Positions 47,027-58,085 of a stretch of DNA of 64,000 nt are shown here, in pieces (positions within the stretch are counted from its first letter, which is position 1; each line of letters begins with the position of its first letter). This DNA comes from Carettochelys insculpta (lineage: Eukaryota; Chordata; Testudines; Carettochelyidae). Below the pieces are notes generated by a model that did no database searches, was not told the DNA's origin, and saw only the letters and a program-made list of their open reading frames with translations. The position numbers were made by a program, and so were the translations under genes. The DNA lies in the NCBI RefSeq assembly GCF_033958435.1, contig NC_134138.1:188143298-188207297 (forward strand). The letters are read 5' to 3'.

Positions 47027-48340
47027 ATCATAGAATCATAGAGTGCTAGGACTGGAAGGGACCTTGAGAGGTCATCGTGTCCAGGCCCCTGCCCTCATAG
47101 CAGGACCAAGTACTTTCTAGACCATCCCTGATTGACACTTATCTAATCTGTTCTTAAATATCTCCAGAGATGGAGATTCCACAACCTCCCTTGGCAATTT
47201 ATTCCACTGTTTGACCACCCTGACAATTAGGAACTTTTTCCTAATGTCCATCCTAAACCTCTCTTGCTGCAGTTTAAGCCCATTGCTTCTTGTTCTATCC
47301 ACAGAGGTCAGGAAGAACAAGTTTTCTCCCTCCTTATGACACCCTTTTAGATACCTGAAAACTGCTATCATGTCACCCCTCAATCTTCTTTTTTTCCAAA
47401 CTAAACAAGCCCAATTCTTTCAGCCTTTCTTCATAGGTCATGTTCTCTAGACCTTTGATCATTCTTGTTGCTCTTTTCTGGACCCTTTCCAATTTCTCCA
47501 CATCTTTCTTGAAATGCGGCGCCCAGAACTGGACACAATACTCCAGCTGGGGCCTAACCAGCGCAGAGTAGAGCGGGAGAATGACTTCTCATGTCTTGTT
47601 CACAACACACCTGTTAATGCATCCCAGAATCATGTTTGCTTTTTTTGCAACAGCATCACACTGTTGACTCATATTTAACTTGTGGTCCACTATAACCCCC
47701 AAGATCCCTTTCTGCCATACTCCTTCCTAGACAGTCGCTTCCCATTCTGTATGTGTGAAACTGATTGTTACTTCCTAAGTGGAGCACTTTACATTTGCCT
47801 TTATTAAACTTCATTCTGTTTACTTCAGATCATTTCTCCAATTTCTCCTGATTATTTTGAATGTTGACCCTATCCTTCAAAGCAGTTGCAACCCCTCCTA
47901 GCTTGGTATCATCTGCAAACTTAATAAGCGTACTGTCTATGCCAATATCTGAATCATTGATGAAGATATTGAACAGAACCAGTCCCAATACAGACCCCTG
48001 CGGAACCCCACTCATTATACCTTTCCAGCAGGATGGAGAACCATTAATAACTACTCTCTGAGTACGGTTATCCAGCCAGTTTTGCACCCACCTTATAGTA
48101 GCCCCATCTAAGTTGTATTTGTCTAGTTTATTGATAAGAATATCATGTGAGACCATATCAAATGCCTTACTAAAGTCTAGGTATACCACATCCACTGCTT
48201 CTACCTTATCCACAAGGCTCGTTATCCTATCAAAGAAAGCTATCAGATTGGTTTGATATGATTTGCTCTTTGCAAATCCATTCCGACTGTTCCTTATCAG
48301 CATACCACCTTCCAAGTATTTGCAGATGATTTCCTTAATT

Positions 48341-50942
48341 AAGAACATAAGAACATAAGAACATAAGAATGGCCATACTGGGTCAGACCAAAGGTCCATC
48401 AAGCCCAGCATCCCATCTGCCGACGGTGGCCAATGCCAGGTGCCCCAGAGAAGGAGAACAGAAGACAAGTGATTTATCTCCTGCCATCCATCTCCTGCCC
48501 TTGTTATGAAGGCTAGGGCACCATACTTTATCCCTGGCTAATAGCCATTTATGGACCTGACCTGCAAAAATTTATCAAGCTCTTTTTTAAACCCTAATAG
48601 AGTCCTGGCCTTCACAGCCTCCTCGGGCAAGGAGTTCCACAGGTTGACTGTGCGCTGTGTGAAGAAAAATTTCCTTTTATTAGTTTTGAACCTACTACCC
48701 ATCAATTTCATTTGGTGTCCCCTAGTTCTTGTATTATGGGAAAAGGTAAATAATTTTTCTATATTCGCTTTCTCCACACCATTCATGATTTTATATACCT
48801 CTATCATATCGCCCCTCAATTGCCTTTTTTCCAAACTGAAAAGTCCCAGTCTCTCTAGCCTCTCCCCATATGGGACCCTTTCCAAGCCCCTAATCATCTT
48901 AGTCGCCCTTTTCTGAACCTTTTCTAATGCCAATATATCTTTTTTGAGGTGAGGAGACCACATCTGCACGCAGTACTCGAGATGTGGGCGTACCATAGTT
49001 TTATATAGGGGAAGTATGATATCTTTTGTCTTATTATCGATCCCTTTTTTAATAATTCCTAACATCCTATTTGCCTTACTAACTGCCGCTGCACACTGCG
49101 TGGATGTCTTCAGAGAACTATCCACTATAACTCCAAGATCCCTTTCCTGATCTGTCGTAGCTAAATTTGACCCCATCATGTAGTATGTGTAATTTGGGTT
49201 ATTTTTTCCAACATGCATTACCTTACACTTACCCACATTAAATTTCATTTGCCATTTTGCTGCCCAATCACTCAGTTTGCTGAGATCTTTTTGTAGTTCT
49301 TCACAATCCCTTTTGCTTTTGACTGTCCTGAACAACTTGGTGTCATCTGCAAACTTTGCCACCTCACTGCTTACCTCATTTTCTAGATCATTGATGAACA
49401 AGTTGAACAGGATCGGTCCCAGGACTGAGCCCTGGGGAACACCACTAGTTACCCCCCTCCATTGTGAAAATTTACCATTTATTCCAACCCTTTGTTTTCT
49501 GTCTTTTAACCAATTCCCGATCCATGAAAGGACCTTTCCTCCTATCCCATGACCACCTAATTTACATAAAAGCCTTTGGTGTGGGACCGTGTCAAAGGCT
49601 TTCTGGAAATCTAGGTATATTATGTCCACTGGGTGCCCCTTGTCCGCATGTTTATTAACCCCTTCAAAGAATTCTAATAGATTAGACAGACACGACTTCC
49701 CTCTGCAGAAACCATGCTGACTTTTGCCCAACAATTCGTGCTCTTCTATGTGCCTTGCAATTTTACTCTTTACTAGTGTTTCTACTAATTTACCTGGTAC
49801 TGATGTTAAACTTATCGGTCTATAATTGCCAGGATCTCCTCTAGAGCCTTTTTTAAATATTGGTGTTATATTGGCCGTCTTCCAGTAATTTGGTACCAAA
49901 GTGGATTTAAAGGATAGGTTACAAACCACTGTTAATAACTCCGCAATTTCACATTTGAGTTCTTTCAGAACCCTTGGGTGAATGCCATCTGGTCCTGGAG
50001 ACTTGTTACTATTCAGCTTATCAATTAATTCCAAAACCTCCTCTAATGTCACTTCAATCTGAGTGAGTTCCTCAGATTTGTCGCCTAAAAAGGCTGGCTC
50101 AGATTTAGGAACCTCTGTAACATCTTCAGCCGTGAAGACTGAAGCAAAGAAATCATTTAATCGCTCCGCAATGGCACTGTCTTCCTTGATCGCTCCTTTT
50201 ATATCTTTATCATCCAAGGGCCCCACTGCTTTTTTAGCAGGCTTCCTGCTTCTAATGTATTTAAAAAACATTTTACTATTGTTTTTTGAATTTTTGGCTA
50301 GCTGTTCCTCAAACTCTTTTTTGGCTTTTCTTACTACATTATGACAGTTAATTTGGGAGTGTTTATGTTCCTTTCTATTTTTCTCACTAGGATTTGACTT
50401 CCACTTTTTAAAAGCTGCCCTTTTCTCTCTCACTGCCTTTTTAACATGGCTGTTTAGCCATGGTGGTTCTTTGTTAGGTCTCTTACTGTGTTTTTTTATT
50501 TGGGGTATACATTTAAGTTGGGCCTCTAGTATGGTGTCTTTAAACAGTTTCCATGCAGCTTCCAGGGATTTTAGTTTAATTACTCTACCTTTTAGTTTCT
50601 GTTTAACTAGCTTCCTCATTTTAGTGTAATTCCCCTTTTTGAAATTAAATGCCAGAGTGTTTGACCGCTGCGGTGTTCTTCCCAACACAGGAATATTAAA
50701 AGTTATTATATTGTGGTCACTATTTCCAAGCGGTCCAGTAACAGTTACCTCTTGGACCAGATCCTGCGTTCCAGTCAAGACTAGATCGAGAATCGACTCT
50801 CCCCTTGTGGGTTCCTGTACTAGCTGCTCCAAGAAGCAGTCATTTAAGGCATCAAGAAATTTAATCTCTGAATCCCGTCCTGAGGTGACATGCACCCAAT
50901 CAATATGGGGATAATTGAAATCTCCTATTATTACTGTGTTTT
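48341..50942 (-). mobile_element. Young CR1 LINE copy (CR1-B)
   Basis: The 3' tail is three AAGAACAT octamers (48341-48364, + strand reading), followed by a short 3' UTR and an uninterrupted ORF. It sits inside CR1-A in the same orientation: CR1-A reads GATGATTTCCTTAATTA up to 48341 and resumes at ATTATCTTTCCTGGCACAG near 50952. The 5' end is truncated within the endonuclease. Confidence 0.9.
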
Positions 50943-50967
50943 TTATTTTGATTATCTTTCCTGGCAC
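48538..50967 (-). CDS. CR1 ORF2, open but N-terminally truncated
   Basis: CR1 ORF2 makes an APE endonuclease joined to a reverse transcriptase that copies its RNA at a nick. The frame is open for 809 codons to a TAG at 48538-48540. The first 10 residues or so (MPGKIIKIK) are read from CR1-A and are not native; CR1-B sequence starts at about [15 protein letters not shown]. The endonuclease keeps its C-terminal half ([10 protein letters not shown], then [11 protein letters not shown] with the D-H pair) but lacks the N-terminal catalytic part. The RT has [41 protein letters not shown] (motif A), [20 protein letters not shown] and KFADDTKLF (motif C), all intact. [20 protein letters not shown] and [14 protein letters not shown] mark the C-terminus. 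No stop or shift is seen, unlike every other LINE here, so it inserted most recently. It cannot move by itself because the endonuclease is incomplete. Confidence 0.9.
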   Translation of the reverse strand: MPGKIIKIKNTVIIGDFNYPHIDWVHVTSGRDSEIKFLDALNDCFLEQLVQEPTRGESILDLVLTGTQDLVQEVTVTGPLGNSDHNIITFNIPVLGRTPQRSNTLAFNFKKGNYTKMRKLVKQKLKGRVIKLKSLEAAWKLFKDTILEAQLKCIPQIKKHSKRPNKEPPWLNSHVKKAVREKRAAFKKWKSNPSEKNRKEHKHSQINCHNVVRKAKKEFEEQLAKNSKNNSKMFFKYIRSRKPAKKAVGPLDDKDIKGAIKEDSAIAERLNDFFASVFTAEDVTEVPKSEPAFLGDKSEELTQIEVTLEEVLELIDKLNSNKSPGPDGIHPRVLKELKCEIAELLTVVCNLSFKSTLVPNYWKTANITPIFKKGSRGDPGNYRPISLTSVPGKLVETLVKSKIARHIEEHELLGKSQHGFCRGKSCLSNLLEFFEGVNKHADKGHPVDIIYLDFQKAFDTVPHQRLLCKLGGHGIGGKVLSWIGNWLKDRKQRVGINGKFSQWRGVTSGVPQGSVLGPILFNLFINDLENEVSSEVAKFADDTKLFRTVKSKRDCEELQKDLSKLSDWAAKWQMKFNVGKCKVMHVGKNNPNYTYYMMGSNLATTDQERDLGVIVDSSLKTSTQCAAAVSKANRMLGIIKKGIDNKTKDIILPLYKTMVRPHLEYCVQMWSPHLKKDILALEKVQKRATKMIRGLERVPYGERLERLGLFSLEKRQLRGDMIEVYKIMNGVEKANIEKLFTFSHNTRTRGHQMKLMGSRFKTNKRKFFFTQRTVNLWNSLPEEAVKARTLLGFKKELDKFLQVRSINGY

Positions 50968-51315
50968 AGAAATTAAACTGACCAGTCTGTAGTTTCCTGC
51001 ATTGTTCTTACTCCCCTTTTTATAGATGGGCGCTATATTTGCCTTTTTCCAGTCTTTTGGAATCTCTCCTGTTTACCATGATTTTCCATAGATGACAGCT
51101 AACGGCTCAGATACCTCCTCCATTAGCTCCTTCAGTATTCTAGGATGCATTTCATCAGGCCCTGGTGACTTGCAGACATCTAACTTTCCTAAGTGATTTT
51201 TAACTTGTTCTTTTTCTATTTATTTTCTAAACCTACCCTTTCCCACTATTATTCACTATGTTAGGCATTTCTTCCTCAGACTTCTCAGTGAAGACCAAAA
51301 CAAAGAAGTCATTTA

Positions 51316-51998
51316 ATGGGGAATGTTATCTGAGAAGGCTTCACAGAAGCCAACATATCAACCATTCTGTCAGGTCTTGCTTGATCTCCCTTCACCTGAA
51401 TAGTCAAATTGGAGACCATCCTCTTTCAAAGGTCCTTGTGGGTTCTACAGTTATTCAACAGAGCTTAGGTATCCTCTGACATCACTATCTCATGTGATGA
51501 TGAAGAACAGGAAGACATGGCTGGCTCAGGTGAAGCATCTTCCAATACTTCCACAGGGGAGTTCACCAGAGCAGACTGCTCCCATTTGGAATCAAGCCCA
51601 TAACTATAAATGGCACCCTTATGCTATTTATGAGGCTGATGTCAACTTCTATTAGATGAAGATCAGGATGAAGTGGAGATGGCATAGAGCCGGGTGGCAA
51701 AATGACCATTGGCATGGTCCCAGAGCTGAATTAACCTTTCTGGCAAAGGGTTTCTCCCAGACAGCCACAATGGAATTTCTGCTGGGTACTGGGGTAGTAA
51801 TAGTCTGGAAGGGAGCAATGGTTAGTAAGATGGGGTGCAATATGCTCAAGCCAACTTCCAGCTCTGATTTAGAACCAAATTCCTCTGATCAAGGAGGAGG
51901 TGCTTCTGTTGGTATCAGGGATTAATGATGGGAGTCCACAGAGGAGGGCATTGGTAAAAGATGCTCAGCTATGGCAGATTGAAATTGTTAGTACTGGG
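51316..51998 (-). pseudogene. DIRS-like gag, N-terminal part
   Basis: On the minus strand: ESSPVEVLEDASPEPAMSS-like acidic and Ser-rich sequence, SSHEIVMSEDT, a stop, LLNNCRTHKDL, then MVDMLASVKPSQITFPI up to the CR1-A junction. The Ser/Glu-rich N-terminus and the LLxxCxxHKDL helix are followed directly by the part now at 47026. Translation in the first segment is partly reconstructed from a worn frame. Confidence 0.45.
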
Positions 51999-52417
51999 TG
52001 TGATGGGGTTCAGGGGTCCCCCTGCACTGCACCCCGTCCGCTGGCAGGAGAGACTCTCACTCAGCAGGTACAACAGCAGGTTTATTAGGCAACAGATGTC
52101 CAGTTTCTCACAGAAGCAACAGCATAGCAGCCAGAGACAGTCCTTCCAACCTGTCCTGGGGAGAAGACCCCGAGGGGTGCCCCTCTGGGGTGTAGCTTTC
52201 CCCCTCCTCAGGCTGGCTGCCTTCCAGCTCTCCCTTTTCCTAGCCTCTAACTGCCGCCCCTGATTCAAAAACCCAGCTCAGCTCCTCCCTGCTCTTTGTT
52301 CAGGCACAGGTGTCACCTGCCAGTTGTAGCCCCAGGGTCATCCTTAGCCACTGGGAGCTGCTGCTTGCCTCAGACATCCAGCCTGACTCACACATGCACT
52401 CCCCCCACTCCATTACA
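51999..52417 (-). mobile_element. Solo LTR
   Basis: The 419-bp segment reads, on the minus strand, TGTAATGGAGTGGGGGGAGT to CTGAACCCCATCACA, so it begins TG and ends CA. CTGGG lies on each side (51994-51998 and 52418-52422), a 5-bp target duplication. AATAAA on the minus strand is at 52081-52086, about 83 bp from the LTR end, a normal place for a polyadenylation signal. No internal retroviral or gypsy gene is attached, so it is a solo LTR left by recombination. Family unknown; a 5-bp duplication is compatible with gypsy-type or some ERV families. Confidence 0.85.
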
Positions 52418-53370
52418 CTGGGCAAGAAGATGCTTGGTCTTCCAACAAAACCAGTACCAAGAGACTCAATAGGTTGCCCATATGCTTCAATTGATGACAA
52501 CTGGTCTCAGTGTTTTGTTGCTGTTGAGTCCATAGAACTTCTCTGTTGGACTATCTGGTTCCATCTTAGGGGTTGTTCCACAGACTGCTACCGGCACCAA
52601 TGTTAACATCCCTGCCTGGAGCAAACTGTGTTAGGGGGTGCCTCAGGCTCAAGTTCCTTCCAGCCTGCATACCACGTGTTTGCTGAATTTCCATCCTGGA
52701 GACTGTGATCTACTGCATACCAAATCCTTTGATGCCTTCTTCCAGTGTCTCTTCCTTGGTAATGGAGAGGGAGATTGGTGATGAAGGTCTGCCAAAACAG
52801 GAAGAATACTCCTGACAAACAGATGTGCTCCATACTGAATGGGGAAGACTTTGAAGGCGGGTGCAGGGCTGCCTCCCTCAGAATGTGTTTGAGTCTGAAC
52901 TCCCTGTTTTATTTGGTTCTTGTATTAAGGTCTCTGCCGCTTTGGCCCTGGTGTCTAACATGAGTCTCTCCTGCACTAATCAGGAACTTGCAATGTGAAT
53001 CACTAACTGGCATCTTCTTCTTACAGGTATCACAGAACTGAAGTCTGGTGACCAAGGTATGCATTGGGAATGGATGGGAGCAGAAGTATGGAAAAAATGT
53101 ACTCTCACAAAAGAAACCTACTACTAAAGCTACGCTAACACTAAAACTGTTGGTAACAAACTTGCCGTAACAAGACAGAATGTGCCAACAAAGGTCTCAG
53201 GCAGTAAGAAGGAAGTGAGGGACATAAGAGGTGGTGCTGACATTTACGCCATTGCACAATGGTATGAGGCAGCAGCGTGTGAATTCACTGCCTCCAGGGA
53301 ACCATTGAGGGAAAAATCTGTGAAAATGCACCATCAAAGCAGAATGCATTTGGTTAACAACTTACAGAAT

Positions 53371-53733
53371 TAATGGCTGCCCATGAGAAAAGAATAATAA
53401 AGAGGCTTGAATTTGTGGGAGACTCCATAAGCATATACCTCATATTCAAAAAGGGAAAATTCTGGAAAAAATTATCACAGATTCTTGAAACCTAATTAAT
53501 TACTTTTACCCCTGAAAGAACCATAGAGAATGCATATTCAACAAACACTTGAGCCCACAAGATCAGAATATTTTTTTTCCATTTTCATCAGTGACATAAC
53601 ATCTCCCAGAAAATGTGTGCAGACAATTCCCAGCAAAAAATGAAATTGCAACTGGTCTTAATTTAATGAAGAAATTATCAGACTAATCGTTTAAACTGTG
53701 CTGCTCCTTAGAAAAAAAGACTTTGAGGAAAAG
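53371..53733. other. Nothing recognised
   Basis: AT-rich flank between the DIRS relic and a CR1 copy. Confidence 0.45.
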
Positions 53734-54530
53734 AATCATAGACTCAAAAGATTAGGGCTAGAAGAAACCTCCGGAGGTGATCTAGCCCAACCCCCTGCTC
53801 AGAATAATTAATTCCAGTGAGGGGTATGGCATGCCTGGCCTTAAAAATCTCTAAGAAGGGAGATTCCATCACCTTCTGATGTAACCCATTCCAGTTCCTC
53901 ACTCCCCGCCTAGTGAAACAGGTCTTCCTAATATCCGACCTAGATCTTCCTCACTGTAACTTGAGATCACTTCTTGTTCTGTCATTTACCAACACTGAGA
54001 ATAGCCTGGCTCCATTATCTTGGGAACCCTCCTTTAGGTAGTTGAAGGCTGCTATCAAATCCTCCCTTATTCTCCTCTTTTGCAGACTAAATAAACCCAG
54101 TTCTTTCAATGTCTCTGAAGGCATATGTCCCAAAACCCCCTAATGATTTTCACTGCCCTCTGCTGGACTCTCTCTAATTTGTCCACAATTCTTCTGTAGC
54201 GGGAGACCCAAAACTGGAAGCAGTACTCAGGATGTGACCTCATTAGTGCCAAATAGAGGAGAATAATCACTTTCCTATTGTGCTGGCAGTTCTCCTACTA
54301 ATGCAGCCCAGTCACTAACCAGACTTCTTGGCAACAAGGGCACACTGACTCATATCCAGTTTCTCATCTACTGTAATCCCCAGGTCCTTTTCTACAGAAC
54401 TGCTGCTTAGCCAGTCAGTCCCCAGCCTGCTGCAGTGCTTGGGATTCTTTCGTTCAAAGTGCAGGACTCTGCACTTGTCCTTGTTGAACCTCATTAGACT
54501 TCTTTTGTCCCAGTCCTCTGATTTTTCTAG
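53734..54530 (-). mobile_element. CR1 LINE 3' fragment (CR1-D)
   Basis: Begins ATCATAGACTCAAAAGATTA and runs through the 3' UTR into C-terminal ORF2 pieces on the minus strand: GLFSLQKRRIREDLIAAFNY (54060 region) and FNKDKCRVLHFERKNPKHCS (54430 region). Broken frames. 5' end lost near 54530. Confidence 0.8.
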
Positions 54531-57199
54531 GAAGAAACTGCCATAAATTTTCAACACCCTTCATGGAAATAAACTTCCTTGGAGGCCAGTGATTCCCCCT
54601 CTGCATTTTTTTGTGTGAAAATAGTTTAATTCAAACATTTCAAAGTATCAGATGGATCCTAAGTCAGCCTCTTGCTATCTATCCCTTTACAGATGAAAAG
54701 GATTTTGTCTCATCCTACTACATCAATGGGAAACATACAAGAGGGCTTTAAAAAAGGTTGAGTCTCTCTTCAAGGATCTGTCATTTATCTGAGTCACCAC
54801 AGCTCTCAGTATTTAGTGCTTGATTTGTTCTACTTCTAATTTGAAACACCTGATTAACTCAAACAAAGTCCATCCTGTGAAACCCCAGCTCTCAAAATAC
54901 TTCTAGATTGAACTAAAGCAATCAAAGCTAAATTGACCTTTCTGGTGAGTTCAATGGAGTTATATCAGGCATAAATGTGGCCCGCAATAATTTTAAACAA
55001 TCAAGTCAAGTGCTACCAGTGCTCAGCGCCTTTGAAATCAGGCCTTTTTAAATAGGAGCTGAAGCATGAATTTAGTAGCCTAACTTTTGAAAAACTATAT
55101 TAAAAACTGTGACTACCATCTTTTCAAATGGGGTCAAATGCCATACAATCTAAGAATACACATTCATTAAACTGACTGTTTTGAAAAGTTCCAGTTCATT
55201 ATAGACATGGCACACTATCCAACACAGCAAGCATATTTTTTCCAAAGTGTTCTCCAGGTTAAGCAAATCTTTCCTTCTACACAGTCTGACATATAATAAA
55301 GCATTGTAATGTGACTGATCCCTGTGCTTCTAAATATGATTTCTAATCTGAACAAATAAACCACTGACCTACAGACAGTGAATATTAGCCTATGTGCTCC
55401 ACTGGTAAAAATCTCAAATAGGATCAATAACTATTGTAGCAGCTTTTATGGCAATTATAATGGCAATCATAGTGTCCCACCAGTTGAGCTGCTTGCTGTA
55501 ATGTTTTTATGGATCCTTTTCTCTGTCATTTGAAATGCCATCAGCTCAAAATTTATTCCGATTGATTTATTAGTCAAATAACAAAAATCTAAATTAATAG
55601 CTAATACTGAACCTTTACAGATCAAACTTCTCTAAAAAAGAGGAGATCCTTGTTACATATTAAAACAATCCTGAAAGTGGATTTTTAAATAATCTCACAG
55701 GCTGCCTCTTTCCGTGTTTTAGTTAACATGCATCAGAAAGGAGGTGCAGTACGTAAATTGTTATAGGGTCTGGACACATGACAAACAGACATATGAATTT
55801 GTCCTCAACCTTCCTGCTCTCCAGCTATTTTTTACAAAAGATAATGCTTCAAGAAAATGCATTTTAGAACTCAAATACATGAGACCCCAAAAATAAAATT
55901 TCATCTTGTCGCTTTTTAATGAACCATGCTGAGGACTGCAGTATTCGGAGACATTCTCAGAAGCCACAGGTCAGGAAAGCCCATTAGGACATGCCTAAAT
56001 TTGTGTGTTTTAGCAGTTCCACTGAAGCCTGTGAGGATATCAACATGCTTACATTTGGGCATGTGAATATTGTATCTTGTTGAATCAGGACCATGTACTG
56101 TAATTCCACTTGTATTCTCTTGGCACAGCAAGGAAAAATGAAAGTCCAAAACCATCTTTGTTTAGCAAGGGAAATTTGAAAGAGGCTCTTAATTGCATCC
56201 ACAGAACTTGCATGAGCATTAGCCTGCACTATTGAACACAAAATCTGAAACTGTGTGTAAACAGGCATGCAAATTAGTGTTCTTGCATACTTGCTGAGTG
56301 CAGTTTAGGACACTACTTTGAAAAGAAGGCCCAGAATGTCTGTGACTTATGTGGTTTAGGTCTCAACCTATTATTTTGTTAAAATTGTCTGTCTGTTAAT
56401 CAAAAGTGATAAGCCAGATGCTTCAAATTAAACAGATTTAAAAATCAATTCCAGTCCAGATCTTACAGACATTGATTATAAAATGATTTTGTTTTCCAAA
56501 ATACAAACATACCCAATGAGAACTTTGACATTTAATCTGTAAGTCATCTAAATATTTTCATGGGAGCAAACTACACTTATTTAACTAGAAACAGTGATAG
56601 CACAGTAGCAAATACAAAGTATGATATTGTGGATAGAAGTATTAATTTAGGGCTTGATTTATGACTCTCATTCAGGCTGACAGCTGTGCTTGCTCTTCTG
56701 AATAGTTCCAGTTAAATATTTTATGTAAACAACAAAATGCAGATGGGTCATATTTGTCTCTTATTTACCAGGAACAGTACTTACTAGAGTAAAGATAGCA
56801 CAACCAGGCACTAAAATTTGAGAGCAATTTTTGTAGTTTTGTTGATTAGATTAAAATATTTTAGAAGAGGGTGAGCTTTGTTGATTTTTTTCCATTAAGG
56901 AGGAAAATCCTTATTACTTAGAACATTAAAACAGCTTCATGAGACAACACTCAACAAATCTGCTTATGAACACTGATAAATTCTGAATGGTTGGTGAGGA
57001 GTTAAAGCTTTCCAGTTCACACTGCTTTTTCAAAATAATTTTGATGACTTCCTGTGGAGTTATGACTACAATCATACTGTACCTGTTTATTTCTCTCTCG
57101 GACTTATCTGCTTATGATGATTTTACTTTTCAAACAGACCCAAATCAAGGGTGTTGACTTCATTCAAATATACTCTTATACCAGGCTTGAACACTTGAG
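54531..57199. other. Nothing recognised
   Basis: About 2.7 kb of AT-rich DNA. Short frames on the minus strand (55761-56268) show no known domain. Confidence 0.45.
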
Positions 57200-57595
57200 C
57201 AGTGTTCCTCAAGAAGGGATACACATACCCTTGGGGATACACTGAGATCTTCCAGGGGATACATCAACTGATATAGATATTTGCCTAGTTTTACAGCAGG
57301 CTACATAAAAACAATAGTAAAGTCAGTACAATCTAAAAGTTCATTCAGACATTGATTTGCTTCCACTCCTTCATATGCCTTATGCTGAAATGTAAGTACA
57401 ATATTTCTATTCTACTTCTTTTATTTGAAAATAAGATGGTAGAAAGTCAGCAAGTTTTCAGTAGTAGTCTTCTGAGATATTTTTGCATGTTTTTTGTAAG
57501 TAAGTAGTTTTTAAGTGAGGTGTAACTTGGTGGTTAGCAAAACAAATCCAGCTCCTGAAAAGGGTACAGTAATTTGGAAAGGTTGAATGGCACTT
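57200..57595. mobile_element. hAT/Charlie-like non-autonomous element
   Basis: Left end CAGTGTTCCTCAAGAAGGGA, right end GGAAAGGTTGAATGGCACTT. Interior phrases GATATTTGCCTAGTTTTACA and GTAGTTTTTAAGTGAGGTG fit a widespread vertebrate hAT element. No clear 8-bp duplication. Confidence 0.7.
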
Positions 57596-57623
57596 GTTTC
57601 AAGACCTCAACTTACCTTAGGAC

Positions 57624-57736
57624 CATGCTTCTCAACTGGTGACGCGTATGCTTAGGGGAATGCAAGAGAAGTCTGGGAGTACTTATAATTTTTTTAAAGG
57701 GGCACTTTATAAAAAATATAAGGTTGAGAAATACTG
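57624..57736. mobile_element. Short hAT-like element
   Basis: CATGCTTCTCAACTGGTGAC at the left and AAGGTTGAGAAATACTG at the right form terminal inverted repeats around a 113-bp core. The flanking 8-mers agree at only 5 of 8 positions. Confidence 0.65.
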
Positions 57737-57770
57737 CTTTCGATCATTCCTCTACAATGAGCCTCTAGAA

Positions 57771-58085
57771 TAGCGTTTCTTAAACTATGTTCTGCAGAAC
57801 ACTGGTGTTCTGCAAACAACCTGCAGGTGTGCTGCGAGTGTTTGGAAAAATACACTGATGGTATATATTTTCTGCTATTAAAACCAGATTTAATGTTACT
57901 TCTTCATTGCTGTGATAGGGACTCAATTACTTCATTTTGTTTCTGCTATATATGTTGTTGTTTGGTTTTTGTTTTGGTTTTGGTTTGACAACCATTATTT
58001 TTTGAAGAAAATTTTCATAGGTGTTCCACACAAACATTATTATTGTTTGATGTTCTGTGCTCTCAAAAAAGGTTAAGAAACACTG
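57771..58085. mobile_element. hAT/Charlie-like non-autonomous element
   Basis: Left TAGCGTTTCTTAAACTATGT, right AAGGTTAAGAAACACTG, with the further inner mirror GTTCTGCAGAACACTGGTG. Flanks CTCTAGAA (57763-57770) and CTCTACAG (58086-58093) match at 6 of 8 positions, a worn 8-bp duplication. Confidence 0.8.

Larger units (their letters stand above)
47027..51315 (-). mobile_element. CR1 LINE, 5'-truncated (CR1-A)
   Basis: Starts on the + strand with two ATCATAGA octamers (47027-47042). Its RT is readable at 47830-48335 on the minus strand: [40 protein letters not shown] and [10 protein letters not shown] keep motifs A, B and C. It continues upstream at 50943-51315 on the far side of the CR1-B insertion, ending at AAAACAAAGAAGTCATTTAA. 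TAAT is shared by both junctions with the DIRS relic, which could be a short duplication. Frames are broken outside the RT core. Confidence 0.85.
45210..53370 (-). mobile_element. DIRS-like retroelement relic, multiply interrupted
   Basis: In minus orientation the relic has a likely terminal region (about 53370-53000, with TGAGGGAAAAATCTGTG), a gag region (about 52900-51316 and 47026-46400) and a pol region (about 45900-45215). It is cut by a solo LTR (51999-52417) and by CR1-A (47027-51315). Gag reads in frame across the CR1 site: SVKPSQITFPI at the 51316 side joins NKAIPEPTEELWQTPS at the 47026 side. I name DIRS from the gag and LDDW-type RT context; a gypsy-like element is the alternative. 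Confidence 0.6.

Noticed and set aside
49277..49552. + strand frames across 48551-50914
   Set aside because: All are antisense shadows of the CR1-B ORF.
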